The notes: generated from the sequence alone by a model not told the origin. Shown: positions 44,356 to 54,017, counted from the first letter of the stretch. The stretch: DNA of 54,129 nucleotides from Candidatus Hydrogenedentota bacterium (GCA_016791475.1 JAEUWI010000050.1:1-54129); one strand, 5' to 3'. Translations and numbers: made by a program.

Positions 44356-47300
44356 ATGACCACCTCGAAGTTCCGTTTGACGCCCCTCACGTGCAGTTTT
44401 CTTGCGGGCCTTTCCCTTGCCGTCCCGTCTTTCGCCGACCCGGTGCAGTTTTTTGAGAACGAAGTCCGGCCCATTCTGGCCGAGAACTGCTTTGCCTGTC
44501 ATGGCGCGGAGAAGCAGAAGGGCGACCTTCGCCTGGATTCCGCCGCCGCCATGCTTCAGGGCGCGTCGCGCGGCCCCGTGGTGAAGGCGGGCGATCCGGC
44601 CAGCCTGCTTTTTACGGTGCTCGGCTATACCGGCGACGTCAAGATGCCGCCGGACGGCAAGTTGCCCGACGAGAAGATCGCCGTGCTCCAAAAGTGGGTG
44701 GCTGATGGGGCGGTATGGCCGGACTACGGCGATGCCGCGAAGACAGCGGCCAAGCCCGCCGGAATCGACGTGGAAGCCGGGCGCAAGCATTGGGCCTACC
44801 AACCCATCTCGAAGCCCGCATCGCCCTCGGTGGCCAATGCAACCTGGGCGAAGACGGGGATCGATGATTTCATTCTCCAGCGCATCGAAGGCGCGGGGCT
44901 TCAGCCATCGGCTGCGGCCGATAAGCGTACGCTGATTCGTCGCGCCACGTATGATCTTACCGGCCTTCCGCCCACACCGGAGGAAGTACGCGCTTTTCTG
45001 GACGACGAATCACCCGAGGCCTACGACAGGCTCATCGAGCGCCTCCTCGCTTCGCCTCAATACGGAGAGCGCTGGGGACGGCACTGGCTCGATGTCGTGC
45101 GCTACACGGATTCCTTCGATTCCCGGGCCAGCGCCGCCACGGATCCGGTCGAGGTCTGGCGCTATCGCGACTGGGTGGTGAATTCGGTCAATGCCGATAT
45201 GCCCTACGATCAGTTTCTCCGTTACCAGATCGCCGGGGATCTCATTCCCGGGCCGGACGGCGGATTTAATCGTGATGGTCTCGTGGCCACGGCGATGCTG
45301 GCCATCGGCAACTGGCCCCAGGGCGATGCCGACAAGGAAAAAATGGTCTCGGATATCGTGGACGATCAGATCGATGTGGTCTCCCGCGGATTGCTGGGGA
45401 CCACGCTGGCCTGCGCCCGCTGCCACGACCACAAGTTTGATCCTTTTACGACTCAGGACTATTACGCCCTGGCGGGTATCTTTTACAGCACCAGCATTCT
45501 GCCGGGGCCGGGCGCCAAGACCGAAGGATCGCCGATTCTGCATATCCCGATGGCGTCCAAGGAAGAGATCGCCCAGCGCGCGGCGGACCAGCAGCAGGCC
45601 GAGGCCCTCCGTGCCGAGCGGGCGACGCTGGTGCGCGAGGCCCAGGTGCAATGGGTGAAACAGGAATCGACTCGCGCCGCCGACTACCTCCTCGCCGCGT
45701 CGGGCGCGCCGGGGGTGGACCCCGCCAATTTGAATTCTCAGGTGGTCGAGCGCTGGACACGTTTCCTGAATCAGACGGGTTTCTCGCTGATGAATCGCGT
45801 CACTCCCGGCATCCATGGCAAGGCCGGGCTCCTTGGTCGCGTCGGCATGGAGGACATGCCCGCCGCCGCCGCCAATACCAGCGACGAGGAAATGAAGTAC
45901 CTCTCTATCACGCAGCCGGCGAAGTCGCTCATTGTTCATCCCGCGCCGGTTACGCCGGTTGAAGTGGCGTGGCGCAGTCCCGAGGCCATCAGCGGCACGG
46001 TTACGGCGCGCGTGGCCGATGCCGATGCTTCCTGCGGCGATGGTGTTGCCTGGAAGCTCATCAGCCGCCGGAGCGGTCAGGACACGATCCTGCGCGAGGG
46101 CATGGTGGCAAATGGCGGAACGGCCAATGTGGCGCTGGATGCACCCTATGATTTCAACATCGGCGATTTCCTTATTCTCCGCGTCGAACCGGCCATGGGG
46201 CATGCCTGCGACAGCACGGTGGTGGATTTGACCATCGCCCCCGCCAATGGCCCGGCGTGGAATCTGTCCAGCGAGGTCGTTCCCCAGTTTGCCCTGGGCA
46301 ATCCCTGGCCTGACGGGGCGGGGCGTCCCGATGTATGGTGGCTTGCCGAGACCCGCGCAGGGTTGACACCCGATTCGATCTTGTTCGCCCCGTGGAACAC
46401 GGCGAAGGCCGAAGTCGCGACCGGCGCCCGGCCGGCGGAGGCGCTGCGCGACGCGGCCCGCCTGGTGCAGGCGGCGGCATTGCAACCCGCCGAGGGCGCC
46501 ATGGCGGAGTACCTGGCGAAATTCCTGGGTGAAGCCGGGCCCTTCTGGATCGAGGCGCCTCCCCAACCACAGCATCCCCGACTGGCGGAGATTGACCAGA
46601 CCCTGGGCCCTATCGAAGCGCGCCTGGCAAAGCCCATCGAACTCGCCGTGGGTATTCAGGAGGGCGGCGTGCCCGGCACGCCCTATGAGGGTATCCGCGA
46701 TGTAAAGGTTCACAAGCGCGGCAGCTATGCCAATCTGGGCGACGTCGTACCCCGGCGCATGCCGGTGGTGCTCGCGGGCGAATCCCAGCCGCCCGTGGGC
46801 GCAGGCAGTGGTCGCCTGGAGCTGGCCGACTGGGTGGCCAGCAAGAGCAATCCCCTCGCCGCTCGGGTGATGGCCAATCGCGTCTGGATGCTTCATTTCG
46901 GCCAGGGACTGGTGCGCACGCCGGGCGACTTCGGCAAGCAGGGCCAGCCCCCGACACACCCCGAACTGCTGGACTATCTCGCCAGCGAGTTCATCGAATC
47001 CGGCTGGAGTCTGAAGCACCTTCACCGCGTGATGATGGGATCGGCCACCTATCAGCAGGCCTCAGGCGGCAACGCCCTCTCGGCGACACAAGATCCCGAC
47101 AATCAGTTCCTTGCCCGCATGAACCGGCGCAAGATTGAGGCGGAGGCAGTGCGCGACAGCCTCCTCGCGGCTTCTGGACGTCTGGACCTGACCATGGGCG
47201 GCATGGCGGTTACCGACATTGCCACCCCGCGGCGCACCCTCTATTTGCGGACCGTTCGTTCGAACCTGAATACTTTTACAACCCTCTTCGACGGTGCCGA

Positions 47301-47601
47301 CCCAACGTCGGTCGTGCCCCGTCGCAACGAATCGCTGGTGTCGCCCCAGGCGCTGTTCATGCTCAACAATCCCTTTGTCCTGGGGGAAGCCGAGACCCTG
47401 GCCGCGAAGTACGCGGGGGCGGCGGAGGCCCGCGCCGTCATTGCGGAGTTGTACGAGAAGATATATGGTCGGCCCGTGACGGAGCAGGAACTTGAGGAGG
47501 GGCTGGCATTGCTGAGCGAGTTGGGCTATCCCGAGGGCGGGGCGCTGGCGGCGTATGTGCATGTGTTGTTCAGCAGCAATGAGTTCATGTTTGTGGATTG
47601 A
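44356..47601 (+). CDS. planctomycete-type PSCyt1-DUF1549-DUF1553 protein
   Basis: A 1081-aa secreted protein with a signal peptide ending PSFAD. The start is at the ATG at 44356; a ribosome site is weak. The N-terminal PSCyt1 domain carries a single haem c motif C45-FA-C48-H49 (NCFACHGAEKQKG) and KMPPDGKLPDEK. A DUF1549/PSCyt2 domain follows (DDFILQRIEGAGL, LTGLPPTPEEV, YGERWGRHWLDVVRYTDS, CARCHDHKFDP). A DUF1553/PSD1 domain ends it (RLELADWVASKSNPLAARVMANRVWMLHFG, GDFGKQG). These proteins are usually paired with DUF1501 proteins; here the DUF1501 gene is 2.4 kb downstream. Its precise role is unknown. Confidence 0.93.
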   Translation: MTTSKFRLTPLTCSFLAGLSLAVPSFADPVQFFENEVRPILAENCFACHGAEKQKGDLRLDSAAAMLQGASRGPVVKAGDPASLLFTVLGYTGDVKMPPDGKLPDEKIAVLQKWVADGAVWPDYGDAAKTAAKPAGIDVEAGRKHWAYQPISKPASPSVANATWAKTGIDDFILQRIEGAGLQPSAAADKRTLIRRATYDLTGLPPTPEEVRAFLDDESPEAYDRLIERLLASPQYGERWGRHWLDVVRYTDSFDSRASAATDPVEVWRYRDWVVNSVNADMPYDQFLRYQIAGDLIPGPDGGFNRDGLVATAMLAIGNWPQGDADKEKMVSDIVDDQIDVVSRGLLGTTLACARCHDHKFDPFTTQDYYALAGIFYSTSILPGPGAKTEGSPILHIPMASKEEIAQRAADQQQAEALRAERATLVREAQVQWVKQESTRAADYLLAASGAPGVDPANLNSQVVERWTRFLNQTGFSLMNRVTPGIHGKAGLLGRVGMEDMPAAAANTSDEEMKYLSITQPAKSLIVHPAPVTPVEVAWRSPEAISGTVTARVADADASCGDGVAWKLISRRSGQDTILREGMVANGGTANVALDAPYDFNIGDFLILRVEPAMGHACDSTVVDLTIAPANGPAWNLSSEVVPQFALGNPWPDGAGRPDVWWLAETRAGLTPDSILFAPWNTAKAEVATGARPAEALRDAARLVQAAALQPAEGAMAEYLAKFLGEAGPFWIEAPPQPQHPRLAEIDQTLGPIEARLAKPIELAVGIQEGGVPGTPYEGIRDVKVHKRGSYANLGDVVPRRMPVVLAGESQPPVGAGSGRLELADWVASKSNPLAARVMANRVWMLHFGQGLVRTPGDFGKQGQPPTHPELLDYLASEFIESGWSLKHLHRVMMGSATYQQASGGNALSATQDPDNQFLARMNRRKIEAEAVRDSLLAASGRLDLTMGGMAVTDIATPRRTLYLRTVRSNLNTFTTLFDGADPTSVVPRRNESLVSPQALFMLNNPFVLGEAETLAAKYAGAAEARAVIAELYEKIYGRPVTEQELEEGLALLSELGYPEGGALAAYVHVLFSSNEFMFVD

Positions 47602-47626
47602 GTGGACGTGGTGGCCGTGGTGGACC
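47602..47626 (+). repeat. 9-nt-period GTGGAC array, left of the four-helix gene
   Basis: GTGGACGTG, GTGGCCGTG and GTGGACC follow the PSD1 stop codon directly and share a 9-nt period. The reverse-complemented right-hand array at 48392-48427 reads GTGGACCAA in the same phase, so the two could pair. Confidence 0.55.
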
Positions 47627-47653
47627 GCCGGCGGGATGAGCCAGGTTGGCCGG

Positions 47654-48256
47654 TTATTGATTGTTTCGCCTTCGCTCCGAACGCACGCGGTAAAGTCGCT
47701 CGGTGAAGCCGCCTTGTTCTTCAAAAGCTCGCGCTTGTGCTGCGATCTGGCGATTGAGCAGGCCGCACGCGACATTGATCAAAACCAGCGCGGCGTTGGC
47801 CGAGATTTCCGCGTTGGCCCGCGGGGGCTCCAGCGAAGTATAGAGCGCGGCGTGTTCTTTGCGATGGTCCACGACCCAAAGCGCGACATCATCGGCGGTG
47901 GTGCAGCGTCGCGCGACGAGCTCAGCGCGACGTGGGTCGTCCCCAGGCCAGAGTGCGAGGCTTCGGTGACGCAAAAAGTCCTCGTAGTCTTTCCGCAGCT
48001 CTTCCAGGCTTGACCGCGCCACGTTGGTCAGTTTCAGTTCGGTTTTCTTCGATGTACCGGAGGCCTGACTGCCCTCGACGATGTTTTGGACCCCGCTACG
48101 CGCCGCTTGAACCATCTGATCATGGGTGCGGCTCCGGCGATCAATATAGCGGTCGCAAAACCGCACCGTAACATCGTATGCGAGTTGAGCGACCTGAAAA
48201 CTCTTGAGCTTTCGGTACCCGCCGTGTTTAGGGAGTAGGGGTTCGTGCTCGGACAT
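47654..48256 (-). CDS. four helix bundle protein (23S rRNA IVP-type) with suffix domain
   Basis: A 200-aa product. Residues ~15-110 fit the four-helix-bundle/S23 family (SFQVAQLAYDVTVRFCDRYIDRRSRTHDQMVQAARSGVQNIVEG, then SRSSLEEL-like SSLEELRKDYEDFL). The extra C-terminal ~80 residues match the four-helix-bundle suffix domain (NAEISANAALVLINVACGLLNRQIAAQARAF). Relatives are encoded by intervening sequences in 23S rRNA, bracketed by inverted repeats. This copy is intergenic but likewise bracketed by 9-nt-period arrays. The ribosome site is weak. The function is unknown. Confidence 0.88.
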   Translation of the reverse strand: MSEHEPLLPKHGGYRKLKSFQVAQLAYDVTVRFCDRYIDRRSRTHDQMVQAARSGVQNIVEGSQASGTSKKTELKLTNVARSSLEELRKDYEDFLRHRSLALWPGDDPRRAELVARRCTTADDVALWVVDHRKEHAALYTSLEPPRANAEISANAALVLINVACGLLNRQIAAQARAFEEQGGFTERLYRVRSERRRNNQ

Positions 48257-48340
48257 GGATTGCCCCCGTGTTGGTGGAGTTGACTGGAGATCAGGCTACA
48301 CCCGTCGGAAGAATTTGGCAAGGAATATTTTGGACGAAAT

Positions 48341-48427
48341 GGACAGGGTGGACAGGGTGGACAGGGTGGACAGGGTGGACAGGGTGGACTTGGTCCACTT
48401 GGTCCACTTGGTCCACTTGGTCCACTT
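48341..48427. repeat. tandem 9-nt arrays forming a long hairpin
   Basis: Five GGACAGGGT units (48341-48385), then GGACTT, then four GGTCCACTT units (48392-48427). The GGAC and GTCC parts of the two arrays are complementary, giving a long imperfect stem. The second array is also the inverted counterpart of the 47602-47626 array across the four-helix gene. Confidence 0.8.
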
Positions 48428-48513
48428 GCCGAATGAGCCCGATTTCGCTATAATCCAGACCTACCGTTCGATAGGACGGCAGCCCCGCGTCCACTCCAAC
48501 CCACGAGGCCACC

Positions 48514-49863
48514 ATGAAACGACTCACCCACCGCATCTTTTTCTCCTTCGCCCTGGCCCTCTTTGCGGCCACTGTTCGGGCCACGCCGCTGGACGACTAT
48601 GTCAGCAAGCCCGATCCCGCGTTCAAGTATTCGTTGGATGAGGCGGCGAGCACGTCGAGCGCGATGCACGACGCGAAGGTCTATCATCTGGTTTCTCAGG
48701 AGTGGCTTACGAGTAAGGACGTGGACCGTACGCTTTGGGAACACTGGGTGACGGTGGTGGTTCCGAAAGAGCGCAAGTTCAAGCCGGCCATGGTGGTGAT
48801 CAGCGGCGGCGGCAATGGCGGGGAAGCCCCGAAAGTGAATCCGGCGCTGGTGCAGATCGCGCTGACCACGGGTTCCATCGTGATGGAGGTCAAGCAAATC
48901 CCCAACCAGCCCTTGAACTTTACGGAAGAGACGATGGAGCAATACAAGGATGGCCGCAAGGAAGATGCGCTCATCACCTATGGCTGGGACAAGTTTTTGA
49001 AGGGGGGAAGGGCCGAGTGGCTGGCGCGCCTTCCCATGACCAAGGCGGTGGTGCGCGCGATGGATATGGTTCAGGCCGAGATGCCCGATGTGGAGAAGTT
49101 TTTCGTGCTGGGCGCATCCAAGCGGGGTTGGACCACGTGGACCACGGCGGCGGTGGACAAGCGGGTGATCGGTATTGCGCCGGCGGTGATCGACGTGCTC
49201 AATTTTGTGCCCTCGGTGGAGAACCACTTTAACGCCTACGGATTCTACGCGCCGGCGGTGAGCGAGTATGTGGAGATGGAAATCATGAGCCGGGTGCGCA
49301 CGCCGGAGATGAAGGCGCTGCTGGATATTGTGGAGCCCTACAGCTATCGTGATCGCCTGACCATGCCGAAGTACATCATCAATTCGGCGGGCGATCAGTT
49401 TTTCACGCCGGACTCGTGGAAGTTTTACTTCAATGACCTGGTGGGCGAGAAGCACCTGCGCTACATGCCCAATACGGATCATGGCCTGAGCATTGAGGCC
49501 TATATGAACGCGGCCTCGTTCTACAACGCGCTGCTGGCCGATACGCCCCGCCCGGAATATACGTGGAAGATGGAGGCCGACGGCGCGCTGGAGATGACCT
49601 GCACGACCGCACCGGAGAAGGTGCTGCTGTGGCAGGCCCACAACCCGAAAGCCCGGGACTTCCGCCTGGAAGAAATCGGCAAGGCGTGGACGAGCACGCC
49701 CCTGGAGGGCAAAGACGGCGTGTACCGCGCGCTGCCGGAGATTAAGGACGGCTACACGGCCTTTCTGATTGAAGCCACTTTCAAGAATCCCGGATTTCCC
49801 ATGCCGTTTGTGTTCACCACGGGCGTGAGCATTCTGCCGGACACCTACCCCGGGAAGAAATAG
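48514..49863 (+). CDS. PhoPQ-activated pathogenicity-related (PqaA-like) hydrolase
   Basis: A 449-aa secreted protein with a signal peptide ending ATVRAT. It matches PF10142: LDDYVSKPDPAFKY, HWVTVVVPK, GGGNGG, LPMTKAVVRAMD and LGASKRGWTTW with nucleophile S202 of an alpha/beta-hydrolase, then SAGDQFFTPDS (Asp) and NTDHGL (His), completing a triad. It is a secreted hydrolase whose substrate is not known. It lies between the four-helix element and DUF1501, and may belong with the PSD1/DUF1501 genes only by location. Confidence 0.9.
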   Translation: MKRLTHRIFFSFALALFAATVRATPLDDYVSKPDPAFKYSLDEAASTSSAMHDAKVYHLVSQEWLTSKDVDRTLWEHWVTVVVPKERKFKPAMVVISGGGNGGEAPKVNPALVQIALTTGSIVMEVKQIPNQPLNFTEETMEQYKDGRKEDALITYGWDKFLKGGRAEWLARLPMTKAVVRAMDMVQAEMPDVEKFFVLGASKRGWTTWTTAAVDKRVIGIAPAVIDVLNFVPSVENHFNAYGFYAPAVSEYVEMEIMSRVRTPEMKALLDIVEPYSYRDRLTMPKYIINSAGDQFFTPDSWKFYFNDLVGEKHLRYMPNTDHGLSIEAYMNAASFYNALLADTPRPEYTWKMEADGALEMTCTTAPEKVLLWQAHNPKARDFRLEEIGKAWTSTPLEGKDGVYRALPEIKDGYTAFLIEATFKNPGFPMPFVFTTGVSILPDTYPGKK

Positions 49864-49866
49864 ACT

Positions 49867-49918
49867 GTCAGACCGATTGGACCGATCAGACTGATCTGAT
49901 CGGTCCGATCTGTCTGAT
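49867..49918. repeat. hairpin of GATCGGTC-type units
   Basis: Arms 49867-49889 and 49896-49918 are inverted with 3 mismatches in 23 bp around a 6-nt loop. The sequence is a tandem of TCAGAC/CGATTGG/ACCGATC pieces. It starts 4 nt past the PqaA-like stop, so it could serve as a terminator. Confidence 0.65.
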
Positions 49919-50006
49919 CGGTCTGATGCCCTGCGCGAAAACTGGAAATGATTTTTCACCCGCGCTTCGGTGTACAATAGCGGCGACTACCAAGGAGCCG
50001 CAGACG

Positions 50007-51425
50007 ATGTACCCAGAGAGCCCGAATCGCCTTTCCCGCCGCCAGGTCCTTTCCCGCTTTGCCAGCGGCTTTGGCATGCTGGGCCTGGCCACGATGCTGC
50101 CCAATCAGGCTGGGGCCGGCTCGGCGCTGAATCCCCTGGCGGTGCAGCCCGCCCACATCCCCGCCCGGGCGAAAAACGTCATTTTCCTGTTCATGTCCGG
50201 TGGGCCGTCCCACGTGGACCTTTTCGATCCCAAGCCCCGGTTGCTGGAGGAGATGGGAAAGCCCCTGCCCTTCGAGAAGCCCAAGCTGGAGCGGACGAAG
50301 ACCGGCAATCTGCTGGGCTCGCCGTGGACCTTCAAGCGCCACGGTCAGAGCGGCATGGAATTCAGCGAACTCCTGCCCAATCTGGCCACGTGCGCCGACG
50401 ATATGTGCGTCATTCGCTCCATGGTGGCGGACAATATCAACCATAACGGCGCCTGCCTTCAGATGAACACGGGCGAGCAGACCTTCAGCCGTCCCAGTCT
50501 GGGATCGTGGCTTCTGTACGGCCTGGGCAGCGAAAACCAGAACCTGCCGGGCTTTGTGGTACTCAGTCCCGCGCAGCCGGCCCAGGGCGCGCCCCTGTGG
50601 GGTTCCAGCTTCCTGCCCGCCGCCTACCAGGGTACGCTGGTGGCCGATATGGATAACCCCATCGCCAATCTGGCCAACCAGCGCTTCGACGGCGGCGTCC
50701 AGCGGAAGCAACTCGACATGCTGGCAAAATTGAATACCCAGCATCAGGCCCAGCGCGAAGAGGACAGCCGGTTGAGCGCGCGTATCGCCTCCTTCGAGTT
50801 GGCGTATCGCATGCAGACGGAGGCCCCGGAGGCTTTTGACATCAAAGGTGAAACCGAGGCCACCCGGCGCCTGTACGGCATGGACGAGCCCGTGACCGAG
50901 ATTTTTGGCAAGCAGTGCCTGCTCGCCCGACGCCTGGTGGAGCGGGGGGTGCGCTGTGTACAGGTCTATCACACCCAGACGGCCAAGCGATCCAGTTGCC
51001 AGCTTTGGGACCAGCACGGCGGACTCAAGGAAGAGCTTCCCGCCAACTGCGCCGCCACGGACAAGCCCATGGCGGGGCTGCTGAAGGATTTGAAGTCGCG
51101 GGGCCTGCTGGATGAGACCCTGGTGCTCTGGGGCGGCGAGTTTGGTCGTACGCCGACGGCCGAGGGCACCAATGGCCGCGAGCACCATCCCTTCGGCTTT
51201 ACCATGTGGATGGCTGGCGGGGGCATTCGGGGCGGTCTGACCCACGGCGCGACCGATGAGTACGGCTGGCACGCGGTCGAGGACCGGGTCCATGTCCACG
51301 ATCTGCACGCGACGATCCTGCATCAGATGGGCATACACCATGAGCAACTCACCTACCGCTATTCGGGCCGGGACTACCGTTTGACGGACGTACACGGTAA
51401 CGTAGTTAAGTCCATACTCGTCTGA
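50007..51425 (+). CDS. DUF1501 family Tat-exported protein
   Basis: A 472-aa product. The ATG at 50007 has AAGGAG about 9 nt upstream. The start is a twin-arginine signal (SRRQVL at residues 10-15, then a hydrophobic run to about residue 40). The body is DUF1501 (sulfatase-like alkaline phosphatase superfamily): KNVIFLFMSGGPSHVDLFDPKP, HGQSGMEFSELLPNLA, then LLKDLKSRGLLDETLVLWGGEFGRTP and GREHHPFGFTMWMAGGG. These proteins usually accompany PSD1/PSCyt genes in Planctomycetes and allies; here PSD1 is 2.4 kb upstream on the same strand. The function is unproven. Confidence 0.93.
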   Translation: MYPESPNRLSRRQVLSRFASGFGMLGLATMLPNQAGAGSALNPLAVQPAHIPARAKNVIFLFMSGGPSHVDLFDPKPRLLEEMGKPLPFEKPKLERTKTGNLLGSPWTFKRHGQSGMEFSELLPNLATCADDMCVIRSMVADNINHNGACLQMNTGEQTFSRPSLGSWLLYGLGSENQNLPGFVVLSPAQPAQGAPLWGSSFLPAAYQGTLVADMDNPIANLANQRFDGGVQRKQLDMLAKLNTQHQAQREEDSRLSARIASFELAYRMQTEAPEAFDIKGETEATRRLYGMDEPVTEIFGKQCLLARRLVERGVRCVQVYHTQTAKRSSCQLWDQHGGLKEELPANCAATDKPMAGLLKDLKSRGLLDETLVLWGGEFGRTPTAEGTNGREHHPFGFTMWMAGGGIRGGLTHGATDEYGWHAVEDRVHVHDLHATILHQMGIHHEQLTYRYSGRDYRLTDVHGNVVKSILV

Positions 51426-52014
51426 GTTTTGTTCATTTGGGGCGCGCCTCCTGTGCCTGGGACCGCAGGGGGCGTATGGGGGCGGGAGTTTTTCTTGATT
51501 TGGGGCGCAAGTGTATCGTTTTCTGGTACACCCATCCGCCATTCGCTTTCATCTGGGATGTCCGCGTGCATCGCCGGGAGGGCGCTTCCGGGCCCAGTGC
51601 CTTTGTGAGAATCTCATGCGAAATACATGTGAGGTTCTCGCAATGCCTTTAAATGGGCCGAAATACCTGTTGACTTTTACGGGTATTCGTGCAATTATAG
51701 TTCCGAGGCTGTTAAGAATTTGTTGTTACAGCCGCCAATTCGCATTCTGGAGAGAGCGCGGTCCAGGTACGTAGCGGGTCCGCGTGGTACAGTGCGTCTG
51801 TGCCACTCCAATGCTGAGGAGCTGCGGGAGAAATGCCTATGGATTGATTGCAGTACGAAAGACGGTCTATGGCGCCGCACGCTGGCGAGATTCCTCATTA
51901 AATCCAACATCATATACGCTGCGTCTCGTCTCCCCGCGCGGGCTTGCCATCCATTCCATTCCACCATTCAGTGTTATTGAACTTATTTTAGACGAACAAC
52001 AAGGATTCAGGGCT
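51426..52014. other. 589-bp gap with one hairpin
   Basis: No supported gene. A hairpin at 51607-51639 (GAGAA-t-CTCA with TGAG-g-TTCTC, a 13-nt loop) is visible. A TTGACT at 51670 with TTATAG at 51695 is too widely spaced (19 nt) to be convincing as a promoter. The ribosome site of the next gene (AAGGA) is at the end of this stretch. Confidence 0.5.
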
Positions 52015-53109
52015 ATGAAATCTATTGGCCAAAATAAGAAGCGTTCGGGCTTCACGCTCATCGAGCTGCTGGTGGTTATCGCCATCATCGGTATCCTTGC
52101 CGCGATTCTGCTTCCGGCGCTGGCGCGCGCCCGCGAAGCGGCCCGCCGCGCTAGCTGCCAGAACAACCTCAAGCAGTGGGGTCTGGTGTGCAAAATGTTT
52201 GCAAACGAGTCAAAAGGTGAGCGCTGGCCGTATTCCGGCATCGACGTTGGTGGTAATGTAAGTGAAGCCAGTATCGGTCTAAAGCGCATGAACCAGTACA
52301 TAGGGTGGTGGCAAGTTTATCCTGAGTATCTTACGGACATGAGTCTCCTTTGCCCGTCGGCTGGGCGCTACACCCTGTTTCAGCAGACCGACTTGGCCGA
52401 CGCGAACAACGTGATGACCGCTTGCGATGATAGTTTCGTTACCAAAGGTGGTGGCGTCGACAGTGAAAGCCCCTGCTTTGGTATCACCTCCCCTGTGGCG
52501 GACGGTCGCAACTACGACCAGTGCGATGTGACCCCGGATCTGTGTGCTGTACAGCCCCACGTTGACAGGGCTATAACCGGCGGTGCTTACACCGATGTGC
52601 GCGCTTACCGGTACTACAACTATCTGATTCCCCCGTCGGTTATGAACGGATCGCTGGATGACTTTTACGCGGTAGCCAGTACGTTCCGGACTGGTGTGAT
52701 CGCGGCGAATCACATGAATGGGTTGAATGTCGGTGCGGAAACAGCGACACTTTGGAAGAATAAGGCTGGCGGTCAAACCTTTACTCTTCCTTCTGGCAAG
52801 ACTTACACACAACTCTTGGTGCGCGAAGGTATTGAGAGGTTTCTGATCACCGACATTAACAATTCGGGTGCTTCGGCCGGTGCACAGTCGAGCACCGTTG
52901 TTATGCTCGACGAGTCTCGCGCCTACTCTGGAGTGAGCGGTGGCGGGCTTGACAGTTCGAATCGTTTCAACCACGTTCCGGGCGGAATGAATATTCTGTT
53001 CATGGATGGGCACGTAGAGTTTGGCAAATTGCGGACGAGCGGCTTGTGGCCGGTGAATGAGTTCGCGTTCCGGATCCCCACATGGGGCAGTGGTTTGGAC
53101 TTCCCTTGA
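52015..53109 (+). CDS. DUF1559 prepilin-type protein
   Basis: A 364-aa product. The ATG at 52015 has AAGGA 9 nt upstream; further upstream in-frame codons are ignored. Residues ~11-36 are a type IV prepilin-like signal: G-FTLIE with Glu at +5 and a long hydrophobic helix ([19 protein letters not shown]), cut by a PilD-type peptidase. The rest is DUF1559, ending with [11 protein letters not shown], its usual C-terminal H-x-G-type motif. This domain is very common in Planctomycetes, Lentisphaerae and Hydrogenedentes, probably as pseudopilin-like surface protein. A terminator-like hairpin follows. Confidence 0.92.
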   Translation: MKSIGQNKKRSGFTLIELLVVIAIIGILAAILLPALARAREAARRASCQNNLKQWGLVCKMFANESKGERWPYSGIDVGGNVSEASIGLKRMNQYIGWWQVYPEYLTDMSLLCPSAGRYTLFQQTDLADANNVMTACDDSFVTKGGGVDSESPCFGITSPVADGRNYDQCDVTPDLCAVQPHVDRAITGGAYTDVRAYRYYNYLIPPSVMNGSLDDFYAVASTFRTGVIAANHMNGLNVGAETATLWKNKAGGQTFTLPSGKTYTQLLVREGIERFLITDINNSGASAGAQSSTVVMLDESRAYSGVSGGGLDSSNRFNHVPGGMNILFMDGHVEFGKLRTSGLWPVNEFAFRIPTWGSGLDFP

Positions 53110-53184
53110 GCCGCTATCGGTTGAGGTCACCGCACGGGTGTCCTTGGAAATCGGGTGACTTGAATATCAAATTATGAACCACCG

Positions 53185-53213
53185 GGGTGCCGGAGCTTGA
53201 GGCTCCGGCACCC
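53185..53213 (+). terminator. hairpin after the DUF1559 gene
   Basis: A 12-bp perfect stem (GGGTGCCGGAGC and its complement) with a 5-nt loop, 75 nt after the stop. There is no T-tract, but no other terminator is evident. The remainder of 53110-53428 has nothing I can name. Confidence 0.55.
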
Positions 53214-53428
53214 TGATGATCAGATTGGAATTCGTAGTACGGTGTGAGCACAGGTACTCCCACACGAGGTCAGTAAGTTGGCTGACGAGGTCTTTGGTGC
53301 GAGAGTGCTTCTAGGTTCCAAGTGGCCACGCTAGAGCATTACGCGAACTTTCCGAGTAAGAAGCCCGAAGTCAGCCGGGCTTGTACTCGGCTTTCGCGGT
53401 CGAAGGTATTTTGTGGAGATTTTTTGAG

Positions 53429-53854
53429 ATGTTGTTTCTGTTTGGTTCGCGCGGGGTAGGGAGGTTTGTGCTTGTAGCGTTGACGCTATATTTGGCAAGT
53501 TCGTGTTCAAGCTCGGTGGACAGTGTTGACCCACCTGTTGATGAGTCCACACTCCTTCCGGAGCAATTGGTCTTTCGCTACATTATCCAGGGGGAAGACT
53601 CGAAGCTCGATTCGTTGCTCAAATCTAGTCCAGAATTAGTGAGTATACGCGAAGACAATACCAACTACAATACCCCCTTACATGTTGCAGCAATTATCGG
53701 TGACTGGAGTGTGGTAAAGGTCTTGATCGAGAATGGCGCTGATCCATACTTGGAAAACATTAACGGTGAAATACCGGCGGAATCTGCCTTGCAGTCATCC
53801 GGAGATTTGGAGTTGAGTCGCTATCTACGAGCGCTCCCATCCCCTTCCCAGTAG
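53429..53854 (+). CDS. ankyrin-repeat lipoprotein
   Basis: A 141-aa product. The ATG at 53429 has GGAG about 10 nt upstream. The signal peptide ends in a lipobox-like LASSC. The mature part carries an ankyrin repeat with TPLHVAAIIGDWSVVKVLIENGADP, a textbook ankyrin consensus, flanked by partial repeats (residues ~45-135). It is probably a periplasmic or outer-membrane-anchored binding protein. Its role cannot be told. AT content is higher than in the surrounding genes. Confidence 0.8.
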   Translation: MLFLFGSRGVGRFVLVALTLYLASSCSSSVDSVDPPVDESTLLPEQLVFRYIIQGEDSKLDSLLKSSPELVSIREDNTNYNTPLHVAAIIGDWSVVKVLIENGADPYLENINGEIPAESALQSSGDLELSRYLRALPSPSQ

Positions 53855-54017
53855 AGTTACTGAGACGGTGCTGAGGCCTGTAGAGTTTTTTTCAGGGGTG
53901 GTGTTAAATGGTTTCTGCAAGTATTGTCCACTTGGGCAGGAGTTGACATTTTTTGTTTTTGTTTGCGGCAGGCTCCCAATGCGGCAGAGTTTTCTGTACT
54001 AGTGTGGTGTGTTTATT

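Noticed and set aside
48341-48427. CRISPR-like array
   Set aside because: The repeats are contiguous 9-mers with no unique spacers and no cas genes, so it is a simple tandem array and hairpin.
51670-51700. Promoter TTGACT...TTATAG ahead of the DUF1559 gene
   Set aside because: Spacing of 19 nt and a poor -10 make it unconvincing.
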